Of a DNA stretch of 64,000 nucleotides, positions 58,329 through 64,000 are shown in pieces. How positions within the stretch are numbered: position 1 is the first letter of the stretch; every line of letters starts with the position of its first letter. A program made the translations under genes and the position numbers. The notes under the pieces are model-generated. The model ran no database searches and was not told where the DNA came from. It saw nothing but the letters and a program-made list of their open reading frames with translations. Source of the DNA: Schizonepeta tenuifolia (lineage: Eukaryota; Streptophyta; Magnoliopsida; Lamiales; Lamiaceae); contig CM055957.1 in NCBI GenBank assembly GCA_029490685.1, positions 67,107,916 to 67,171,915 of the forward strand. Direction: 5' to 3'.

Positions 58329-59204
58329 CTACACACATAGGCCCTAAAAAGAAAACATGCAAATTATTTACTATTCTTCATATACCTTATACTGTTATAG
58401 AGATTAATTAATTAATTATTAATCAACAAAACTTCTGACACAATAAAAAAAACTCGAATTGGCCAACTATGCGTACTACTATTATTATATTACATGAAAC
58501 TATAGAATGATGATTAGAAGAACTATGAGACAAAATATTTGTCGCTTCAAGGAACAGAATAAAAAAAAATAACGTCAAAGGGTTGAGCAATTTTCTTCCT
58601 AGCGTCTAAAACAACAACTAAATTTTATACAGCAAGCAGTGGTGAGTAATTCAACAAGATCAAACCATGAATAACAAACAACGACAAATAAAAAAAATAG
58701 AGAAGAATAGTGTTACGGTACCTCTATAATATTTTAGAGCTTATATTTGCCGTTCGGAAAAATTTGAGGGTGTGCGACTCAAAACTAAATAGGTGACCTC
58801 TATTTATACAACTAATTAGGGTAGAAAAGGATAACTATGAAATTTAATAAATTTTCTTCCAAGTAAAATAAAATAAAATAAAATAAAACAAACATAATTT
58901 GAACAAGTCGACCTTCATATTTTTTTTTTCACACTAGAGATAAATATAATAATAATAATCCTAGAAATCTAAATGATTCATATAAACCGAGAAAAAAAAA
59001 TAACTAAATTAATAGTATTAACACAAACTTTTCAAGTAATTATATAATTATAAATGCTTCGGGCAATGTAACATATAATAAATGCAACATCATCATGCTC
59101 GTGAATTACTTCTAGGCGCGACTTATAAGACTTAAATAATTAATTGCATAAAAAAATTCATAAATTAAACCTTTTAATAACACATAATTTTTCGGGGTGT
59201 TACA
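57397..59204 (-). repeat. LTR4, shared by units 3 and 4
   Basis: 1,808 bp with the longest (TA)n tract. It has the inner-LTR state at most sites that separate LTR1 from the rest, but the LTR1 state at the two sites (near 57671 and 57722) where LTR2 and LTR3 share a change. Confidence 0.92.
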
Positions 59205-59238
59205 TCCTCCCCTACTAAAAAAAATTTCGTCCTCGAAA

Positions 59239-61911
59239 TTACTTACTTTGATCTAGGAATCCGAGGTACTTAGATCTAATGTCCTCTTCTTTCTCTCACG
59301 TTGCCTCGTTGCTACCATGTCTACTCCATTGGACTTTAACTAGGGGAATCTCCTTATTCCTAAGCACGTGGACCTTTCTATCCAAAATAGAAATAGGATG
59401 CTCCTCATAAGACAAATTCTTATCTAACTCTAGCTCAACAAGGTTCACAATGTGGCTCGGGTCATGAATGTATTTCCTCAAAGATGAAACGTGGAACACG
59501 TTATGTATCGATGTCAAACTCGGTGGTAACGCCAAACGATAAGCCAACTCTCCAACTCTATCAAGTATTTCAAAAGGACCAATATAACGAGATCGCAATT
59601 TGCTGCCCTTGCCTACTTGACAAACTCCCTTCATCGGCGACAATCTCAAAAACACCTTGTCACCCACATCGAAATGGAAATCCCTCCTCTTTAAATCAGC
59701 ATAAGACTTTTGCCGATCTTGAGCTATCTTCAAACGATCACGAATCTTGCTAATCACCCCTACGGTCTCCTCCACTATCTCGGGGCCTAAAACTCATTTC
59801 TCGTCGACTTCATCCCAATGAAGAGGCGACCTACATTTTCTCCCATACAAAGCTTCGTACGGAGCCATACCAAGGGATGCATGGTAGCTATTGTTATAGG
59901 CAAATTCTATCAATGCGAGTTGCCTCTCCCAATTTCCTCCAAAATCCACAGCACATGCTCTCAACAAGTCTTCTAGAGTCTGAATAGTCCTCTCCGATTG
60001 CCGGTCCGTTTGTGGATGATACGCCGTGCTGAAATCTAAGTTAGTACCTAGAGCTTCTTGAAGACTTCTCCAAAATTTCGAAGTGAATCTCGTGTCACGA
60101 TCCGACACAATGCTAGCTGGAACACCATGTAGTCTCACAATCTCTTGAATGTAGATTTCAGCTAACCGTTCCATGCTAAAAGTCATCTTTATTGGTAGAA
60201 AGTGAGCAGTCTTGGTAAGTCGGTCGACGATAACCCAAATTGCATGATTACCCTTGACCTTTTTCGGTAAATCCACCACAAAATCCATAGTGATCTTTTC
60301 CCACTTCCATTCCGGGATATTAAGTGGCTTTACCAAACCCATCAGCTGTTGATGTTCCGCCTTCACCAGTTGACATGTCATGCACCTTTCAACATAGTCA
60401 CCAATGGACTTCTTCATATTTCTCCACCAAAAGATCTTTTTCAAATCTTGGTACATCTTGGTTCCTCCGGGATGGATGGAGTAAGGCGTGTTGTGGGCTT
60501 CCTTCATGATTTTCCTCCTAAACTCCTCATTTTTCGGCACACAAAATCTTCCTTCAAAAGTTAAAGCACCTTCGGCATCAACAGAGAAACCTTTGATATC
60601 GCCTTTCAAAGCCCGCTTCTTTAACTTGCCCAAAAATTCGTCACTCTCTTGTGCCTGCCTAATTTGATCTCGCAAAGTTGGCTGAACCGTCAGAGCTGAT
60701 AACACAGATGGTGTGTCCTCCGTAGCTGGCACCACCTTGATCATCAAGTTAGAGAATTCTTGAATCATTAGAGAAGTGTGAATAGCTGACAATCCTCCTT
60801 TTCTGCTAAGAGCATCCGCTACAACATTCGCCTTGCCTGGATGGTAGTGAATCGTACAGTCGTAGTCCTTCACTAGCTCAAGCCACCTTCTTTGCCTCAT
60901 ATTAAGCTCCTTTTGAGTGAAGAGATACTTCAAGCTCTTGTGATCCGAATAAATCTCACATTTTCCGTTGTAAAGGAAATGACGCCAAATCTTTAAGGCG
61001 TGCACAACTGCAGCTAACTCCAAATCATGAGTGGGGTAATTCTTCTCGTGCTCCTTCAATTGCCTAGATGCATAAGCCACCACCTTGCCATGCTGCATCA
61101 AAACACAACCAAGACCTTGTTTCGAAGCATCACAATAAATGACAAATCCTTCAGTGCCTTCCGGAATTGTTAACACAGGTGCTGTCGTCAACCTCTGCTT
61201 TAACTCGTGAAAACTCTTCTCACACTTTTCGTCCTACAAGAATGGAACCTCTTTTCTCGTAAGCTTAGTCATCGGACCCGCTATCTTTGAAAATCCCTCT
61301 ATAAAACGTCGATAATATCCGGCGAGACCAAGGAAACTCCGCACCTCACTAGCATTTTTAGGTTGCTTCCAATTGCTGACCGCTTCAACCTTTGACGGAT
61401 CAACCTCGATTCCCTTGGCTGACACTACGTGTCCAAGATACACAACTCGGTCAAGCCAGAACTCACATTTCTTGAATTTGGCAAATAACTTCTCCTTTTG
61501 CAGCGTCTCCAACACCAAGCGTAGATGCTGCTCATGCTGCGCTTTGTCCTTTGAATACACAAGAATGTCATCTATAAAGACAATGACAAACTTGTCTAGG
61601 TATTGGTGGAAAACTCGGTTCATTAAGGCCATGAACACAGCTGGTGCATTTGTTAACCCGAACGGCATCACAACGAACTCATAATGTCCGTATCTCGTCC
61701 GAAAAGCTGTTTTAGAAATATCTGCCTTCTTGACCTTCAGTTGGTGGTATCCAGATCGAAGATCGATCTTTGAAAACACTCCTGCCCCTCTCAGCTGTTC
61801 GAATAGATCTTCGATCCTTGGCAGTGGGTATTTGTTCTTGATGGTGAGCTTATTAAGCTCTCGGTAATCAATGCACAACCTCATCAACCGGTGCACCCCA
61901 AGGCGACACAC
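59239..61911 (-). pseudogene. pol: Unit 4 pol, broken as in unit 1
   Basis: Same domains and lesions 19,911 bp beyond unit 1: RT frame jump near 61896, TAG at 61236-61234, TGA at 59796-59794 and TGA at 59298-59296. Protein pieces identical to those of unit 1. Confidence 0.9.
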
Positions 61912-63754
61912 TCGGACGAATGAAACCTTTATCCAAAAGTTCTTGAATCTGAACTTTCAGCTCCTCTAGTTCCATTGGCGCCATTCTATACGGTGCCTTA
62001 GAAATAGGCGTTGCTCCCGGCTGCAAATCAATTGTGAACTCGACTTGTCGATCAGGAGGAACTTCAGTTACGTCTTCGGGAAAAACGTCTGGATAGTCTC
62101 GAACTATAGGAATGTCCTTCATCTCCAACTCAGGAGGTGTCATGCTCATCACATTCACCAGAAAAGCCTGGCAGTCCTTCTTCCTCAACATCTTGACAGC
62201 TTTCAAGGCAGAAATGATGTGAGGGGTTCTCCTTGTCTTGTTTCCTCGAAAGACGAATTGTTTTTCTCTTGGGCGCTGGAAAAACACTTCTCGCTCCCGA
62301 CATTTGATAACTGCATGATTTCGACTAAGCCAATCCATTCCTAGAATGATATCAAAATCCTTCATCTCCATAAGGAAAAGTTCGGCTTCAAGGGATCTCT
62401 CTTCGATTACTACGCTCACTCCTTTGACCAAACGATCTATTTCTACGGTTTCTCCAGATGGAATGCTCACTCTCAGAGGCTGAACCTCTTCGGTACATCT
62501 CATAGCAATTTTATCATAGAATCTTTTGGCAATAAAAGAATGAGAAGCACCGGAATCAAAAAGCACTAGAGCAGGTGAATTCAGTACTGATAGGATACCT
62601 GACATAGTGTGAGCATCATCATCCGTCTTCTCCTGGTTCATGACAAAGACTCGTGCATTCCCTTTCCGAGCACCATTATTGTTGTTGCGCTGGTTCTGCC
62701 CACCATTGTTGATGTTGTTGCGCCCATTCTGATTCTGCCCCCCGCTGTTGTTGTTGTTTCGCCATCCAGTATTGTTGTTACGGTAGCTTGGCCTTGGTTC
62801 AAAATTCAGACAATCCGGAGCAAAATGTCCTTCCTGATGGCATCGGAAACAAACGTTTTCTCCCCATCTACACTGCCCAAGATGGTAGCGAGAGCATCTC
62901 GGACAAAGAGGTTTGATGGGTTCCCCGCTTTGACTGTTTTCTCCGTCAATCCTCTGGCGCTTTTCTGGCTGAAAACTCTGTCTCTTGTCTCGGTTATCCC
63001 AACGCTTCTTCCCACTCGACCCAGATGGTCTAGAAACAGGATCATCTAGCTTCAGGCGAGTGGCAACGGCTTGAGCTCTACCCAATAACTCAGAATACGA
63101 GGTTAGGTTCAGTGCTGCCAAGTGACTTCCTATCTCATCACGTAAGCCATTTTCAAAGCGCCATGCCTTCTTCTCATCAGTGTCGACCAAGTGAGGAGCA
63201 TATCGAGCTAATTGGGTGAACTTTCGCTCGTACTCGAGGATAGTCATATTCCCCTATTCCAAGTTCATCAATTCCTTCTCTTTCTGCTTGCGGAATGGCT
63301 TAGGGAAATATTTTGCCAACAACTTCTCCTTGAATTCTCCCCAGGTGATAGCTCTTAGTTCCTCCGGGGAAAGGACATTGGCTTCCAGCTGCCACCACTG
63401 ACCTGCCTCCTCGACTAGCTGAAAGATCGCACAAGTGACCTTCAAATCATCTCTGCAACGCATGTAATCGAATATCCGCTCCATTTGATAGATCCACTCC
63501 TCAGCACCGAGCGGACCTTCATTCCCCTTTAAGACATGAGGTGACATGCTTCTGAATTCTGCCATCACGCCATTTCCCATTCCATTTCCTGGTTGGGGGT
63601 TTGCTTGTTGTGGTATTACATCTCTCAGAGCTTGAGCGATCATGTGAGCGAGACCGGTAAGATCTGGGTTCCCGTTCGTTTTGTATTGCGTGGCTTCGCT
63701 TTCACTTTCCTCTTCCGTATTCGGTTGCTTGCTTCCCCCTATTGTTCTAGCCAT
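61868..63754 (-). pseudogene. gag-pro: Unit 4 gag, protease and start of RT, broken as in unit 1
   Basis: ATG at 63754, amber stop at 63256-63254, RT deletion ending the frame at 61868. G at 63698 is shared with unit 3. The leader runs to the window edge; PBS and 5' LTR lie outside. Confidence 0.9.
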
Positions 63755-64000
63755 AATCCAAAGGAATTATCCACTAACATAAGCAACACTAACTTCAAAT
63801 AAAAGAAAAAACCTACTCCTTGGCACTCGCAACTATCCTTGATCTAACTACCCCTCTATAAAATTTCGAGGACAAAGAAAAACACAAATTTTATAAGACT
63901 AAATTCTAAAACTTTATTACATCGAAAGAAAACTTTGCACCTTTTTCCTCGGACGATGCGGCGGTGCGATGATGGTCTTAAATTTTTAATACCTCAGAAG

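Larger units (their letters stand above)
37500..64000 (-). mobile_element. Head-to-tail array of a Ty3/gypsy chromovirus (Tekay/Del type), neighbours sharing LTRs
   Basis: Order along the window: LTR1, internal 1, LTR2, internal 2, LTR3, internal 3, LTR4, internal 4 (runs off the window just before its PBS). LTR starts are 37500, 44130, 50762 and 57397, so the period is about 6.63 kb. All units read leftward. Adjacent units share a single LTR instead of having two each. The gag-pol lesions are the same in every unit. The clade call rests on the integrase followed by a Tekay-like chromodomain (I-L-D-R-K ... V-Q-W-S-R-H), the tRNA-Met PBS and the AGTAGGGGAGGA polypurine tract. The array may continue to the right. 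Confidence 0.92.

Noticed and set aside
37500..64000. Array as a pure assembly artefact
   Set aside because: Private base changes in unit 2, a private deletion in unit 3, differing (TA)n lengths and a divergent outer LTR1 speak against simple copying, though only long reads can settle it.

Overview
This is AT-rich plant nuclear DNA. The evidence is one intron-containing AGC-VIII (PINOID-type) protein kinase gene, many plant transposon families, an organelle-derived insert and a long LTR-retrotransposon array whose primer-binding site matches plant initiator tRNA-Met. The kinase and the Tekay-type elements fit an angiosperm, probably a eudicot; the species cannot be told. Everything except the kinase appears to be repetitive or decayed.

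Layout. 1-1412: right part of a PIF/Harbinger element with a broken transposase. 1737-6567 (minus): two-exon PINOID2-like kinase with a 3.5-kb intron holding a Stowaway-type and a hAT-type MITE. 6568-10131: intergenic DNA with small repeats and one MITE. 10132-11056 and 11095-16122: two Mutator-like elements (MULEs) with long inverted ends. The second has a perfect 9-bp target duplication and an internal array of about 12 hairpin-bearing repeats. 16132-19698: AT-rich DNA with nothing firm. 19699-26408: a decayed mariner-like element (MLE 1) interrupted by a hAT element and by a three-deep nest (GGGGCGGAGCC-ended element > Stowaway MITE > Harbinger element). 26468-32275: a second nest, in which a long-inverted-repeat element contains a 9-bp-TSD MULE, which contains MLE 2 and a hAT element. 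32355-33096: another hAT element. 34830-36560: plastid/mitochondrion-like DNA split by a MITE. 36650-37476: a dispersed repeat and a 54-bp tandem duplication.

37500-64000 (minus strand) is a head-to-tail array of a Ty3/gypsy chromovirus, probably Tekay/Del: LTR-internal-LTR-internal-LTR-internal-LTR-internal, period about 6.63 kb, with neighbours sharing one LTR. The copies are nearly identical and carry the same inactivating lesions, so the array multiplied at the DNA level after the element had died. The outermost LTR differs from the inner LTRs only in its left ~1 kb, which is what unequal crossing-over between the two LTRs of one insertion would produce.

The most unusual items are this array with its recombination signature, a second convergent acidic Ser/Pro-rich ORF in both mariner-like elements, and the higher-order hairpin repeat inside the larger MULE. 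The only likely working host gene is the kinase, which by family would phosphorylate PIN auxin carriers at the plasma membrane.
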